A stretch of DNA of 64,000 nucleotides from Mimachlamys varia (GCA_947623455.1 OX392538.1:1798001-1862000), one strand, 5' to 3'. Positions 42,201 to 57,479 are shown, numbered from the stretch's first letter. Numbers and translations: made by a program. The notes: generated by a model not told the origin, from the letters alone.

Positions 42201-45200
42201 GACTTACCTTGTGAAGGAGAGGTCCAGACTCGGCTAGGCTGTCCTCCTTCAGCTGGTCTTGAACAGTCCTCTTCATCAGGGTATTAAAGGCCAAAGTTAC
42301 GTCGGTGATGTTGGAGCTGGCGGGGAAAACATTACGGAGATTACTGGTAAATATATCACGATCTTCGTCCGTTTCTAATGCTGGCAGTAAAATGTACCGC
42401 AGTGCATGTACTAGACAGTGTTCCTCCAGGGCGTGGCGCTCCGAGGCAGTCTGGGGGGCAGGGTTGGACTTCCCGCGAGGGGAGGGGCTGGTAATACCAG
42501 GACTCCTGGGTGAGCGTGGTCCAGGGCTCTTTGGAGATGTAGGGGAGGCTGTGGATACTGACCGTGGTGAGTTCGGCTCTGTGTGGTACAACAGTAAAAC
42601 ATCAGCAACATCTACAGTATTAAGTGATAAACATGGTAATGGAACATTAACATTTAACAACTTTAGTAGTTCACTTTCAGTCATGATGTTTTTTTCATGT
42701 TAAATTATTGATCAGTTTGATGTTTATAATGATGTTTCTGGTGTACCTGAGATGGCTGTGAAGTGGCGACAGAAAGTCGGGTTGTGTAGGAAATTAGATG
42801 CTGAGGTAAGGATTGTCTTCAAATCCTTCACTCCAAACTGGTAGTGGTTCTTCCTCGGCAGCTGGAATGGTACAGATAAAGTTCACTGTAGACATGTGGA
42901 AATGGCAAGCATAAAGATGAATTAAAAGATTATTGAAGTCTGCCAAAACTTATCAATTTATGTTTTTTGAAATTAATTATTTGCAATTATCAATTAATGA
43001 TATGTCTATGTAAAATCTACTTAAAAAACAGCAAAGCCATACCAGTTGACTGCAGTCCTAGCTGAGAATTTGTTTTCAATCCAAATTTAACACATGGCAC
43101 CTCCTTCCCTTAGGGTTCATGAGAACAAATTTAACTACAGAGCACTCCTCTTTATATCATGTTGCATTTGTCAGACAAAAACAGGATTTTAACAGGAATG
43201 TGACATTAAGAGAAACAGATTTTTCCGCTAAATCTAGTGGATTTCCAATCTCCATAACTAAAAGTAAGCTCTTCAATGTACATATAAAGATGGTTCAATA
43301 TAATATTATAGATAACATTATTTCAATTAAAATTATTTTTTATGTTCTTTTTTTAAATTCTATGCAACATTTTGTACAAGTTGTATCTGAATTTAATTGA
43401 AATGACATCATTTTCTGGATATTTTATGTAATTGGTAAAAAAAAACATGATATTAAGAGGAATTCACCTCAAATACCTGATATTAACCAAATAAAATTAG
43501 AGAGAAAAATGGTGCTTGGGAAAAACATGATATAAAGAGGAATGTGATATAAGCAGGGACGATATTAAGTGGAGTCCACTGTATTACCTTCTCAATCAAA
43601 AGAAGATCAAATTGATAGAAAGGTTATGGAAGTCACCTAATCTAATGACAATAGATGATATAAGCAATAATAACCTGGATTTTGAGCATCCTCAGAAGTT
43701 GATCAAGTTTGCGGGCCCAGTGTTTGGTGTCCCTAAATCCTTGGTTACACAGCAGGACCTCAGCGATCTGCTGCTTGTCTGGGATTATCATGGCGCACGG
43801 TCTCATCAGCAACTGAAACGGAAATAAAACAATGTGTCTAATTAAACATGCAGGTATCACGGTGGTACATAGGTCCCAACCTGGGTAGTAGTTCAGGGGA
43901 GATAAGTCAGGCAATGTTGAACACTTCAGACCTAAAAGTATCACAGTGGTACATAGATCCCATCTTAGGTAGTAGTTCAGGGGAGATAAGTCAGGCAATG
44001 TTGAACACTTCAGACCTAAAAGTATCACAGTGGTACATAGGTCCAAACCTGGGTAGTAGTTCAGGGGAGATAAGTCAGGTAATGTTGAACACTTCAGACC
44101 TATAAGTATCACAGTGGTACATAGGTCCCAACTTAGGTAGTAGTTCAGGGGAGATAAGTCAGGTAAACACTTCAGACATATAAGTATCACGGTGGTACAT
44201 AGGTCCAAACTTGGGTAGTAGTTCAGGGGAGATAATCAGGTAATGTTGAACACTTCAGACCTATAAGTATCACAGTGGTACATAGGTCCCAACCTGGGTA
44301 GTAGTTCAGGGGAGATAAGTCAGGTAAACACTTCAGACATATCAGTATCACGGTGGTACATAGGTCCAAACTTGGGTAGTAGTTCAGGGGAGATAATCAG
44401 GTAATGTTGAACACTTCAGACCTAAAAGTATCACAGTGGTAAATAGGTCCCAACTTAGGTAGTAGTTCAGGGGAGATAAGTCAGGTAATGTTGAACACTT
44501 CAGACCTATAAGTATCACAGTGGTACATAGGTCCCAACTTAGGTAGTAGTTCAGCATTAACATTTCCCAAATATCAATTATCTCATTCCAAAGTATGTAG
44601 GGGAGACAACTTTGATCAGATGTCTAGCCCAACCCTCTTCTTCAGTGTCTTTGTAATACATAGTAACAAAAAGGATTGTTAGAATATGTAATACAACTTA
44701 ATACATTTATATGTCTAGTCAGGAGTTCCAGATAAAAAGAAAATTAAATAGTAAGGGAGAGTTAGGGAGATAACCCTGGATAAAAACTAAAGGATAAGGG
44801 AGATAACCCTGGATAAAACCTAAAGGGTAAGGGAGATAACCCTGGATAAATACTAAAGGGTTAGGGAGATAACCCTGGATAAAAACTAAAGGATAAGGGA
44901 TTTAGCCCTGGATAAAAACTAAAGGGTTAGGGATATAACCTTGGATAAAACCTAAAGGGTAAGGGATTTAGCCCTGGATAAATACTAAAGGATAAGGGAT
45001 TTAGCCCTGGATAAAAACTAAAGAGTAAGGGAGATAACCCTGGATAAAACCTAAAGGGTAAGGGATTTAGCCCTGGATAAAAACTAAAGGATAAGGGATT
45101 TAGCCCTGGATAAAAACTAAAGAGTAAGGGAGATAACCCTGGATAAAAACTAAAGGGTTAGGGAGATAACCTTGGATAAAACCTAAAGGGTAAGGGAGAT

Positions 45201-48200
45201 AACCCTGGATAAATACTAAAGGGTAAGGGATTTAGCCCTGGATAAAAACTAAAGGATAAGGGATTTAGCCCTGGATAAAAACTAAAGAGTAAGGGAGATA
45301 ACCCTGGATAAAAACTAAAGGGTAAGGGATTTAGCCCTGGATAAAAACTAAAGGATAAGGGATTTAGCCCTGGATAAAAACTAAAGAGTAAGGGAGATAA
45401 CCCTGGATAAAAACTAAAGGGTTAGGGAGATAACCTTGGATAAAACCTAAAGGGTAAGGGAGATAACCCTGGATAAATACTAAAGGGTTAGGGAGATAAC
45501 CCTGGATAAAAACTAAAGGATAAGGGAGATAACCCTGGATAAAACCTAAAGGGTAAGGGATTTAGCCCTGGATAAAAACTAAAGAGTTAGGGAGATAACC
45601 CTGGATAAAAAACTAAAGGGTAAGGGATTTAGCCCTAGATAAAAACTAAAGAGAAAGGGAGATAATCCTGGATAAAAACTAAAGAGTAAGGGAGATAACC
45701 CTTGATAAAAACTAAAGGGTTAGGGAGATAACCTTGGATAAAACCTAAAGGGTAAGGGAGATAACCCTGGATAAATACTAAAGGGTTAGGGAGATAACCC
45801 TGGATTAAAACTAAAGGATAAGGGAGATAACCCTGGATAAAACCTAAAGGGTAAGGGAGATAACCCTGGATAAATACTAAAGGGTTAGGGAGATAACCCT
45901 GGATAAAAACTAAAGGATAAGGGATTTAGCCCTGGATAAAAACTAAAGGGTTAGGGAGATAACCCTGGATAAAAACTAAAGGGTAAGGGATTTAGCCCTG
46001 GATAAAAACTAAAGAGTAAGGGAGATAACCCTGGATAAAAACTAAAGAGTAAGGGAGATAACCCTGGAAAAAAACTAAAGGATAAGGGATTTAGCCCTGG
46101 ATAAAAACTAAAGGGTAAGGGATTTAGCCCTGGATAAAAACTAAAGGGTAAAGGAGACAACCCTGGAAACCTACTCTGTATACTTCAGGCATGTCAGCAG
46201 TGCTAGCCCGCTGTGTGTTGAGAGTCATGAAGCAACCAAAGTTAGCGCTAGCATGGACAAGCTTCCCACTGAACATGATGTTGCCAAGGTAACGATGCGT
46301 ATACACATTTTCTGAGTTGAGTCGACTATAATCATCAGGGGATGGCTTTGAGTTCTTTATGCGAGATCGGACATATTCGTAGAAGAGTGGTGGAGGGCGA
46401 TTGGTCTTGTACAGGTCCGATTCCTGTATGTCTATTTCTTTTTCTATTGAATGACGGCGCCGACGTAAGTCCTTCTCCGCAACCCAAGTATCCTCAAAGT
46501 AGGTCACCAAACCTTTCTCCTGTAGGAACAACAAGATCATGTCAACTTACTTGGTAGTTTAAACTACAACTTCAAATAAAAGATTTGTTTTTTATTTCAT
46601 ATACAATGTATATATACGGGGGTAAGCATTTCCCTTGTTATTGTTAAATTAGATTTATTTGAAGTACCAGTTCTTATAATTAAATTTCAACCTCAAACCA
46701 AAATTTCATGAAAACCTTCACTAGATTATGATTTTATTCCAATTTGCTTTCAAACATGATTTGTAAGTTTAGTACTTACGTTGAACCCGTGTGGCACAGT
46801 GTTTTGTCGCTGTAGGCCTGCTGTGCCGACGTCTGATGGTAGAGGGTGGAGAGTCGTCAGGGAGTTACGGCGAATCACCTTGTCTCCCACACCGGTTTTC
46901 TACAACACAAATCTCACCAGTCAACATCACATAAGGTATCTAGTGTAAACAAGGATAATCATATAACAATATCATTCCAGTAACAATCCTTTTAGAAACC
47001 ATATTCTGAAAACTTTATTATAAAGATTACAGACACTAATCTACGAATTTTGGATTCTTTAGTTTTATATGTAGTGAATATGTCCATGGTGTGTGCATTA
47101 TCAGAGAGAGACTCTATTGTCTATACCAGTGGACATTAAAGAATATTTCCTCTTAACATATATCTGGATATTTTTATATATTTGCCTGTTCTAACCAGAA
47201 AATTCATAAAGAACTGTTCCAAGCTATGAATTGGAAGAGTTCAAATGTGTTTTCAGGGGCAAATTAATTCTCAATGTTTTGGAAATTTTTTGTTTTACTA
47301 ATCTCATCAGGTATAAGTGGTTCATTTAAAAGTGACCAACAACAAAATATATCTAGATTGACAATGACGTGTAAAAATAGCTGTAACAGAACAAAATATA
47401 CTGTAAACTGTCACAAGGTAGCATGCACTGGAGTGCTGGGGCCATCAGGCAACTGTAGGGTGCAGCTTTGAGGGTACTGGGGGTACTGGGGGTACTAGGG
47501 TTACTAGGGGTACTGGGGGTACTAGGAGTACTGGGATACTAGGGTACTGGGGGTACTGGGGTACTGGGATACTAGGGGTACTAGGGGTACTGGGGTACTG
47601 GGGGTACTAGGGGTACTGGGATACTAGGGTACTGGGGGTGCTGGGGTACTGGGGGTACTAGGGGTACTGGGGTACTTGGTTACTAGGGGTACTAGGGTAC
47701 TGGGGGTACTGGGGGTACTGGGGTACTTGGTTACTTGGGGTACTGGGGTACTGGGGGCACTACGGGTACTGGGATACTAGGGTACTGGAGGTACGAGGTG
47801 TACTGGGGTACATGGGTACTGGGTTTCTAGGGGTACTGGGGTATTTGGTTACTAGGGGTACTGGGGGTACTAGGCGTACTGGGGTACTAGGGTTACTGGG
47901 GTACTAGAGTTACTAGGGGTACTTGGGTACTGGGGGTACTGGATTACTGGGGTACTGGGTACTTGGGTACTGGGGGTACTAGGGTTACTAGGGGTACTGG
48001 GGTACTTGGTTACTAGGGGTACTGGGGGTACTAGGGGTACTGGGGGTACTAGGGGTATTGGGTACTTGGGTACTAGGGGTACTGGGGGTACTAGGGGTAC
48101 TGGGGTAATTGGTTACTAGGGTTACTGGGGTACTGGGGGCACTACGGGTACTGGGATACTAGGGTACTGGAGGTACGAGGTGTACTGGGGTACATGGGTA

Positions 48201-51200
48201 CTGGGTTACTAGGGGTACTAGTGGTACTGGGGGTACTGGGGTATTGGGGGTACTAGCGGTACTAGGGTACTGGGGGTACTAGGGGTACTGGGGTACTGGG
48301 GGTACTAAGGGTACTGGGCACTGGGGGTACTAGGGGTACTGGGTTACTGGGGGTATCTGGGTACTGGGGTCTGGGGGTAAAGGGGTACTAGGGGTACTGG
48401 GATATTAGGGGTACTGAGAGCACTGATGGTACTGAGAGTATTTAGAATGGAGCTTCTTTAGGCTTTGTGAAATGTGGACATGCATTGTGGGAACTAATGA
48501 TGGATGGCATGGCACTGTAACACTAGGGGTGAGAGGTGTGCTGGGGATACTTAAAACAGTCGGCACGTTGAGGATATAAGGAGTGCTGTGGGTGCTTGGG
48601 ACGACGGAAGAATAGGGCGCTGGGGGCACTGGTGCACAGGGGCAAGGTGGACATGGAGGTGGTGGGAGCACTGGTGCACAGGGGGCAAGGTGGACATGGA
48701 GGTGGTGGGGGAACTGGTGCACTGGGGGCAATGTGGACAATTGAGGTGCTGGGGCACTGGTGCACAGGGGCAAAGTGGACATGGAGGTGTTGGGGGCACT
48801 GGTGCACAGGGGGCAAGGTGGACATGGAGGTGGTGGGGGCACTGGTGCACAGGGGCAAAGTGGACATGGAGGTGGTGGGGGCACTGGTGCACAGGGGCAA
48901 AGTGGACATGGAGGTGACGGAGACACTGGTGCACAGGGGCAAAGTGGACATGGAGGTGCTGGGGAACTTTGGACAATATGGAAGCACAACATCAGAGTAA
49001 GGAGCATGCACTTGTGACGTTGAAGTACTGAGTCTTCGGGGGAATTGATGGCCAATGGAGAGAAAAAGACGGCAATGGATTCACTGGAAAATAAACGGAG
49101 CCATATAACATATATATAGATACAGAGGGAGTGAGGACATCTGACATGGCAGGGGGGCCTGAGACACAAAGAAACATAGGGAAGGAACATATATATAGAT
49201 ACAGAGGGAGTGAGGACATCTGACATGGCAGGGGGGCCTGAGACACAAAGAAACACAGGGAAGGAACATATATATAGATACAGAGGGAGTGAGGACATCT
49301 GACATGGCAGGGGGGCCTGATACACAAAGAAACACAGGGGAACTGAAGTATGCTAAAGCGCAAGGTAACAATGGGAAAAATTCAAGCTGGGAGAAACCCA
49401 AGGGGGAAGGAATACACCACATTTCCTAAAGATGGCTCTATGGGCTCTGAATGGGACAATGTCATCATAATAAAAAATTGTCTTTCTGGGTACATATACA
49501 GCAGGGGCATCCCCGGGACATAAATAATTTATTTATCATACAGCAATATCTAACATGCAAAAGCTGCTAGCTGCAGAACATGGTCGGAAATGTGGGAAAG
49601 CAAACATGGCAAGCATAACCAGTACAGTGTATAAACACTGAGGAAGAGCGCAGTCCTAGCCTTCTACAGTAACATACCAACAGAAAACGGCCCTGTGAAT
49701 TAGAAAGTAGTTTTCATTCATTCATTTCATTCATTTTTGATAGATGACTTTCCACTTTCGCTTTCTTCCACAAGTAAAAATACTGTTAAAAGTTTTAATA
49801 TAAAATGAGAACAATTGGATAAAAATGTTTGGACTTTTTCACAACTTGATTTGACCTTGAGCTTTTTATATCTGTCATGCCGATAAGATAATCTTATCAT
49901 TGTTTAGCTCCCTTACTATAGTGTACTAACCTTATCCATGCGGGCCTGGCCCCTGATTTTGTACTGGTTCTCGCTGGTCTGCTGAAGTGTGCGGAGTGCC
50001 GTCCTCAGGTAGTCGAGGTGCTGGGCCGCCACGGACATCAGTCCTGTCAACACAGACCCATCAGTACAGTGGTGGCACAATATTGACAATTTTCAAATCA
50101 ACCAAGAGTAAAACAAAAAATAACCATGACATTATGTTTTTACATAAATTAAGTACCAAACATGTTATCTTCAAAATGTAAGTGTCCACAGTTTAGAAGA
50201 ATGTATAACTTTGATCATATAAGACAAGCATTTACGCCAACTATACCTATTTAGGAGGAAGACTCTCGATTTTGAACCCTGATTTTTTTCTAAACTTTGC
50301 CTGTATTCTTAGGTCTGATGATCTCATCTAAAATATTTTTTTCTCTATGTGTTTTATAATTATACACATTTTATGGATGTTTTATTTTTGAGAATCTCTC
50401 CGATGGATTTCAAAAATATCTGCATCATCTACTTCTGGAATAATTTAGAGGGATCTTGTGAGACTCTAGGCTGCAGTCTGATCTTGTGGAATTCTTAAGC
50501 TGTTTATGAGACCTGACATCTACTTCTGTTGGCTGTATTTGGTTTATTTTGTTTTAAGTCCTATTAACTGCCAGGGTCATTTATGGACGTGCCAGGTTTT
50601 GGAGGTGGAGGAAAGCCAGAGTACCTGGAGAAAAACAACCGACCTCCGGTCAGTACCGGTCAACTGCCCCACATGGGTTTCAATCTTGTAGCCCAGGGTT
50701 GGAGGGCTAGTGGTAGAATGTCGGAACACCTTAACCACTTAGTTGTTGACTATAACTTACCTTTAGTGAGACGGTCAGTGTCATCAAACAGAGTCCAGCA
50801 GCCAGACTGGACAGTGCCCAGCATGATCTGTGTGATGATCCCGATGGTCATCTCCTCGTTACAGTTAACGGTCAACATGGCACACCCAAATATCTACAAC
50901 AGTGGACAACACATACTACAGTTAACGGTCAGCATTGCACACCCAAATATCTACAACAGTGGACAACACATACTACAGTTAACGGTCAACATGGTACACC
51001 CAAATATCTACAACAGTGGACAACACATACTACAGTTAACGGTCAACATGGCACACCCAAATATCTACAACAGTGGACAACACATACTACAGTTAACGGT
51101 CAGCATTGCACACCCAAATATCTACAACAGTGGACAACAAATACTACAGTTAACGGTCAACATGGTACACCCAAATATCTACAACAGTGGTCAACACATA

Positions 51201-54200
51201 CTACAGTTAACGGTCAACATGGTACACCCAAATATCTACAACAGTGGACAACACATACTACAGTTAACGGTCAACATGGCACACCCAAATATCTACAACA
51301 GTGGACAACACATACTACAGTTAACGGTCAACATGGCACACCCAAATATCTACAACAGTGGACAACACATACTACAGTTAACAGTCAGCATTGCACACCC
51401 AAATATCCACAACAGTGGACACAGACAGAACCATTATAATCATGAATAAGTAACAAACCAAAAACCAATCAATTGAATTTTTGAAGTAGCTTTAGTTGTA
51501 ACAAATTATCATTGAGTATGTAATTTGATAAGTTCCATTTATCTATGTAACATCTCTTGACTAGAGGGCTAGGGGCTGCCCTACCTTAGACAGCTCTTTG
51601 ATGGTTTCCGACTTTCCAGTGCCTGGCGGCCCGACCAGCGTGCCAGCGTGGAAGTTGCGGAGGGACTGTGTGAGTGAGAGGAAGGCACGGTGTGTGAGCG
51701 GGGTAAGGACAAGTCGGCCCGTGGGTCCCTGGTACTCGTAGTCATAGTGGAACGTGTTACCTAGCTGTTGTACACAGCACAGTCCAAACTGGTAGTCTGT
51801 CGACACCACGGTCTTAGTCCGAGTCAACTTGGGCGGTTCCTCTGGAATATCGTAAATATATAAATACTAACAACATCATATAGACATGATTGGTACACAA
51901 AGTATCGCTGTGATCAATGATTCTTTAGACAAAAACGCCATTCTAAAAGTAGTTTGTTGATGAATGAAATGTGATAAAGTTTTTTCAATAAAACAATTCA
52001 AGACATGATGTACATAAAATTGAGACAGATGCGTACATAACTTTTGAAGTCTCTAGGTGGACCTTGGCGGCCAGAGCCATAGACGCATACAATGTAATAT
52101 TGAGACAGGGCGGTACATACCTATTGTAGTCTCCACTCGGACCTTAGATACAATGTAATATTGAGACATGGCAGTACTTACCTATCGTAGTCTCCACTCG
52201 GACCTTAGATACAATGTAATATTGAGACAGGGCAGTACATACCTATTGTAGTCTCAACTCACACCTTTGTGGCCAGAGTCTAAGAGGTACATACAATGTA
52301 ATATTGAGACAGGGCGGTACATACCTATTGTAGTCTCCACTCGGACCTTTGTGGCCAGAGATGTACGTCTGCCTCGACCCGCCTTCCTTTGACTGACAGG
52401 TGTCTGACTGGAGGGCGGAGCCGGCTGGATCTCTAGCTCCTCCCTCTTAGCCCGTAGTACTGTCTGTATGTCTATGTGGTAATGTAGTTCCCTCAACCAT
52501 TCGAAGGTGCCAGGCCCCACCAGACCGGCGGACAGCACACCTGTACAGAGGCAAGGCATTAAATTATCGATTCAACAAGTTTTCAATATTTACATGAGAC
52601 AGGTTAGACTTGTGATCAGTAACTAGAATAGAGAGCGTCATGCTGGTTTTAAGTTAGACATGGGAACAGATCAGTACTTACAGCCGAGGACGTCCCGCTG
52701 GATTTAAGTTTGACATGGAAACAGATCAGTACTTACAGTCGAGGACGTCCCGCTGGTTTTAAGTTAGACATGGAAGCAGATCAGTACTTACAGTCGAGGA
52801 CGTCCCGCTGGTGGATCGTCTGGCTGATGAGGTTACACAGGAGTCGGTGAAGCCTCTGTTTGGTACTAGTGGGCAGGGAGCCGTTGAAGGTGTAACTCTC
52901 TCGTATCAGGTCCACGTACTGCTCGTACTTGGAGTTCATACTGGACCTGTAACAGAGACACATGTTTCTGTTGTAATGTACAGAGGAGGGCGAGTTATTG
53001 TCTGGTACCAGTGTTTCTGTACTTAAATGACGCATATCAACCTTTCCAGGACCCAATCCACCGTATGGTGTACTCAATATAAGTACAAATCTACAAATAT
53101 GTCCTACCTGCTCAACTAGCCACCTCTATAATGAGACAATTTGTGTTAAGTGATCCCCTTTGTACTGATGGCATTGTGAAATAAATCTGTTCTATGCGAC
53201 TATCTTTGTTATTTGCTTGGACTTCCTAAGGATTTATTGTACAACAGATAATAAATTTACACATGTATAACATACCCGCTACACCTGTACTTACCGTAGA
53301 CTGTGAAGTTCGTCAGCTGCACAACCACCCTCCAGAGCGCGGTTGACGGCACGTGCCCACATGAGAGATTCTGCGACGAGAACACACTGGACAGGAAAAC
53401 GTAGTAACCAATGTCGGAACGTGTGTTTAATGTCTCCCGTGATTCTCTCCTCCTCCGAGCCACGCCTGTCTGCCAGGCGTGAGATCTCCTCTAGAAGGTG
53501 AATCGGCTGTCGGGAGCCTAGAGATAGGTAGCGATCTACTTATACATATGTCCACACACAAACAGGTGACTTACAAGGTTAGCCAACTTATATATACATA
53601 CAAATTGTACGTGTATTATCAATTAGCTTATGTAATCATGCAATCAACTCATTATTATGTCTGAATACAAATACCGGGAAGGTGTTCTACTGTAAAATTG
53701 GAAATTTTCCGTGTGAAATCAGCACAAAAATTCCATATATTTTTATGGACTTTATAAACGATATATAAAATATATAAATTTAATAAATGTAAATTTCAGA
53801 ATCATCACAAAATGTTCATACCCCATGAATTTCCTATTTAACTGGATGTTGTCAACATACGTTCACTATGATCAGCTTAAAGGGATATAAAAGACCCTAA
53901 TGAGTGTTACAGATCTACACTAAATTTACCTTCATCCATGCGTGCCTGAATACACTTCTGTAACATGAGTGCCATGGTGTTTTTCATGATGGCCTCAAGA
54001 CTTTTGAACCAACGTGTGGCCTTAGAGAAGGCTTGTACCCGGGTGTGGAGTGGCACCTCCTCCCCGAGGGCTCCGTGCATCGTAGTCACTTCCAACTTGT
54101 CAGCTGTAAAATTGGAGAAAATTAGTTTTTATTGATGATAAACATACAAAACATGTACAAGCCTGACTTCAGACAGACACAAAATGTACGTGTAACTATG

Positions 54201-57200
54201 GTCTAGGGTGAGTGACAGACTTACCATTGAGAGCGAAATCCAGCTCGGTACTAATACTGGAGGTTCCTGGTGGAAGGGCAAAGGTCAGCGACTCCACACC
54301 CTGAAAACACTTCTTGGCAGTCGGTAGCATCAGCTTAGGATTCCTGGAGATTCCGAGGAGGTCAATGAGTTCATCGTTACTGAGGAAGTAGAGACGGGGG
54401 AACTCCATCCTGGACGTCTCCAATACCACCTCCAGGTGTTTGAGAATTTCCTCCTACAGAACAAATCAGGAGTTATCTATCTGCCAGAGTGTTTTCTGAT
54501 CACTCAAAAAGAGTTATATCCTCAGCAAATTGTACAATTATCGCCGACTACAGAAACAGCTCAGGAGTTATCTATTGGATAGTTTTTTCTGATCACTCAA
54601 AAAGAGTTACATCCTCAGCAAGTAGTACAATTATCTCTGACTACAGGAACAGCTCAGAATTGTCCCCCCCCTAAGGACAATGTTGTAATTCTTAGCTAAT
54701 TTCTGTCGTTTATATATTTTAGATAAAGAATATTTATCAACAATAAACAGCACAGAATCAGAAGACCATTTCAATGTGTAAAACATACCAGTAACTTAAG
54801 TAAATCCTACAGACAGTATATTTTATAAGCTATTTAACCGTTATATTAGAACGAAGTTATAAACGGACCTGGCTCTCGATAAGTTGGAGGAAGAGAGCGC
54901 GTAGGTTGTCTCCCTGTAACAGGCGGTAGCCTTTCTCTCCTCTCTTCCTGTGAACGACCGTCAGGATCTTAGAGTCGTTAGATACCACTCGCATCCAGTC
55001 CTGTTCAAAAACAGCAAAATAACATCTTCATATATCAGTATTGAGTTGTTTTCCTTGTTTCTATAGGTGAGTTATAGAGAAAAGAAACAGTGGTTTATGA
55101 GCATACTGTACAGAGTTTGGACATGGACAGAATTTGTATGAGAAATCATTCACTGGCTGAAATGGCTCTTGCTGAAACTGAACAGGCTTAAGTTTCAAAC
55201 ATTAATGTCAACTTCAAATATAGCAGAAAACACAACAAAACTTGTTAAATAACATGGCAATTTGCTTTAAAATCTCTGGCCCTATTTCGGTTGTCCCAGG
55301 CTACACTCAATGATCTCCCTTACATCCCATGGTGTACAAGGCAATAACCAGAGAGATCAGCAGTAAGTGTCTACAGTAATACTTCTGTCTAACTGCAGGC
55401 TCAGGAACCTTCAACACCAAATTTACGTCAGACAAATCGAGGCAGCTAGACCATTTTGAGTGGAACAGATAAACCAACATGGAGGAACAGATAGCTTACC
55501 TTAAACTTTCCGTGGATGGCCTCAAACTTGTGACTGACGGCATTGAACTTCTTGTACAGGTCTGACCTCTCAAAGATCTTCAACAGGTAAAGCCACTACA
55601 AACAAAGCACAGAGAATATAGCACAACTCAATCTAAGTATATCTTACTAATAATATTCTCCACAATTACACAATGATACCACACCTAGTTGTATATACCT
55701 ACCTTTTTCTGACAGGTGTACCACTATAGCATAACTTTTCTGACAGGTGTACCACTATACCTACCTTTTTTCTGACAGGTGTACCACTATACCTACCTTT
55801 TTCTGACAGGTGTACCACTATACCTACCTTTTTCTGACAGGTGTACCACTATACCTACCTTTTTCTGACAGGTGTACCACTATAGCATAACTTTTCTGAC
55901 AGGTGTACCACTATACCATACCTTTTCTGACAGGTGTACCACTATACCATACCTTTTTCTGACAGGTGTACCACAGGTCCGTGATCTCCTCCACCTGCTG
56001 TAGAGCTGTGTGCCAGTATTCCACCTGGAGGCTCATGTCACCTAGGTATGGCGACTGCATCATTGACTTTATAGAGATTCGGGAATGCTGAAATCGGATA
56101 AAATGATCAAGTTATTCCTATTCTACTATAGTGTTATCAAAATAGCTGTACAATGAACTTGATGCTACTGACTAGACATCATGATGAGTTATCCCCCTTG
56201 ATAATTCTACTGTAGGACTGTACAATGAACTTGATGCTATCGACCATACATCAGGATAAATTGAATCAGATTTAATCATAAAAATTTTTTTTAGATGACA
56301 CAATAGATTTTCTAACAAGGTGACAACATATTGTTTACCAATATTTGATTTCCAATCAGCATTTGATGTAATGAACTTTAACCTTTGACCTCACCTGTAG
56401 TTGGTACTTGAGGTCTTCAACCTCGATGAGAATAAAGAAGTCATCATCTCGTACGTTCAGACCCTGGGGCTCGCCCACCTGTGCTGCGGCACGCTCCTGT
56501 CGATATTTCTCCAGTTTGGTGCGGCGGCGTGGACTACTTGGCTTCTTAGGCATATCTACAAAAGTTCAGTCAGAAAATTTGTTTCAATAGTAGCCAACAC
56601 TATAATACCAAATAAACTGATTCCCTACCATACAACCTATACTAATTATATCTCATATATCAATCAGATCAACGAATGATACAAATAGTAGTGTCAGTCA
56701 CACAATCATCACAAAGGTATTTTGTACAGTGATATGTTCCTGGATTGTTTTAAGGATTCCAGACAATATGTACTGGTAAAACTTCTTCAGGTCATTCTGA
56801 AAAGATGAAAACATTTTTCCAAACATCAAATAAAGGACATTTTAGCTTTAATTGACTTAATAAGAAACAGTTTGATAACAATGACTTTATGTTAGTAGGC
56901 CTCATTAATATGTCATCTTTGGTTCCCTAAAAGCTTAACTGTGAATTCTACATAAATTTGACATGATTTTCTTTTTCAAAAGATTTTCATAATAAGAAAT
57001 TTGCAATATAGATTTCATAAATGTTAATGTGGGTAACTAAGCCATTTATAATTCATGACACAATTAAACTGTACACTAGAATGGAGTAAAGATAATTCTC
57101 AATTATTACATAATGTCATCAAAGATAAAAGTTTCCGAGCTTCCATTGCAGCAGTACTTTTCCATTTTCCAGCTGACAATCAAAATAAGCATTACAAATT

Positions 57201-57443
57201 TCTGATACTTGTAAAAAGACCTTAATGAGGAATGATAATACTATATCACTGTTAACATAATGTGGTGGAATTAATGGGAGTCTTGATATACCGGGGTACC
57301 TCATCATATTAATTAATGGCAACATACATATAAGGTTAAGGGTCACACCCACAGCACTGCAGTTTTTTTTATACAATTGGGGGAGAATTTGGGGGAGAGG
57401 TCCCACCCACAATGTACCACAGGCACACGTGCAGATTTTTGTA

Positions 57444-57479
<36 letters not shown>

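Noticed and set aside
48405..49422. Minus-strand ORFs up to 306 codons, Pro/Cys-rich, and Gly-rich ORFs on the plus strand
   Set aside because: They are produced by the 42-bp and 70-79 bp tandem repeats and have no splice or domain support.
50725..50745. Second tRNA gene candidate
   Set aside because: Same reasoning: tRNA-like promoter of a SINE with a conserved body, not a tRNA.
50583..51449. 288-codon plus-strand ORF
   Set aside because: A fusion of SINE sequence and the 57-bp acceptor array read on the wrong strand.
56728..56796. Exon-like segment on the minus strand (starts NDLKKFYQYILSGIL) with AG and GT borders
   Set aside because: Only phase 0 is open, but the neighbouring exons need a 1-1 phase exon here; the required phase gives an immediate stop. 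It could be an unrelated or poison exon.
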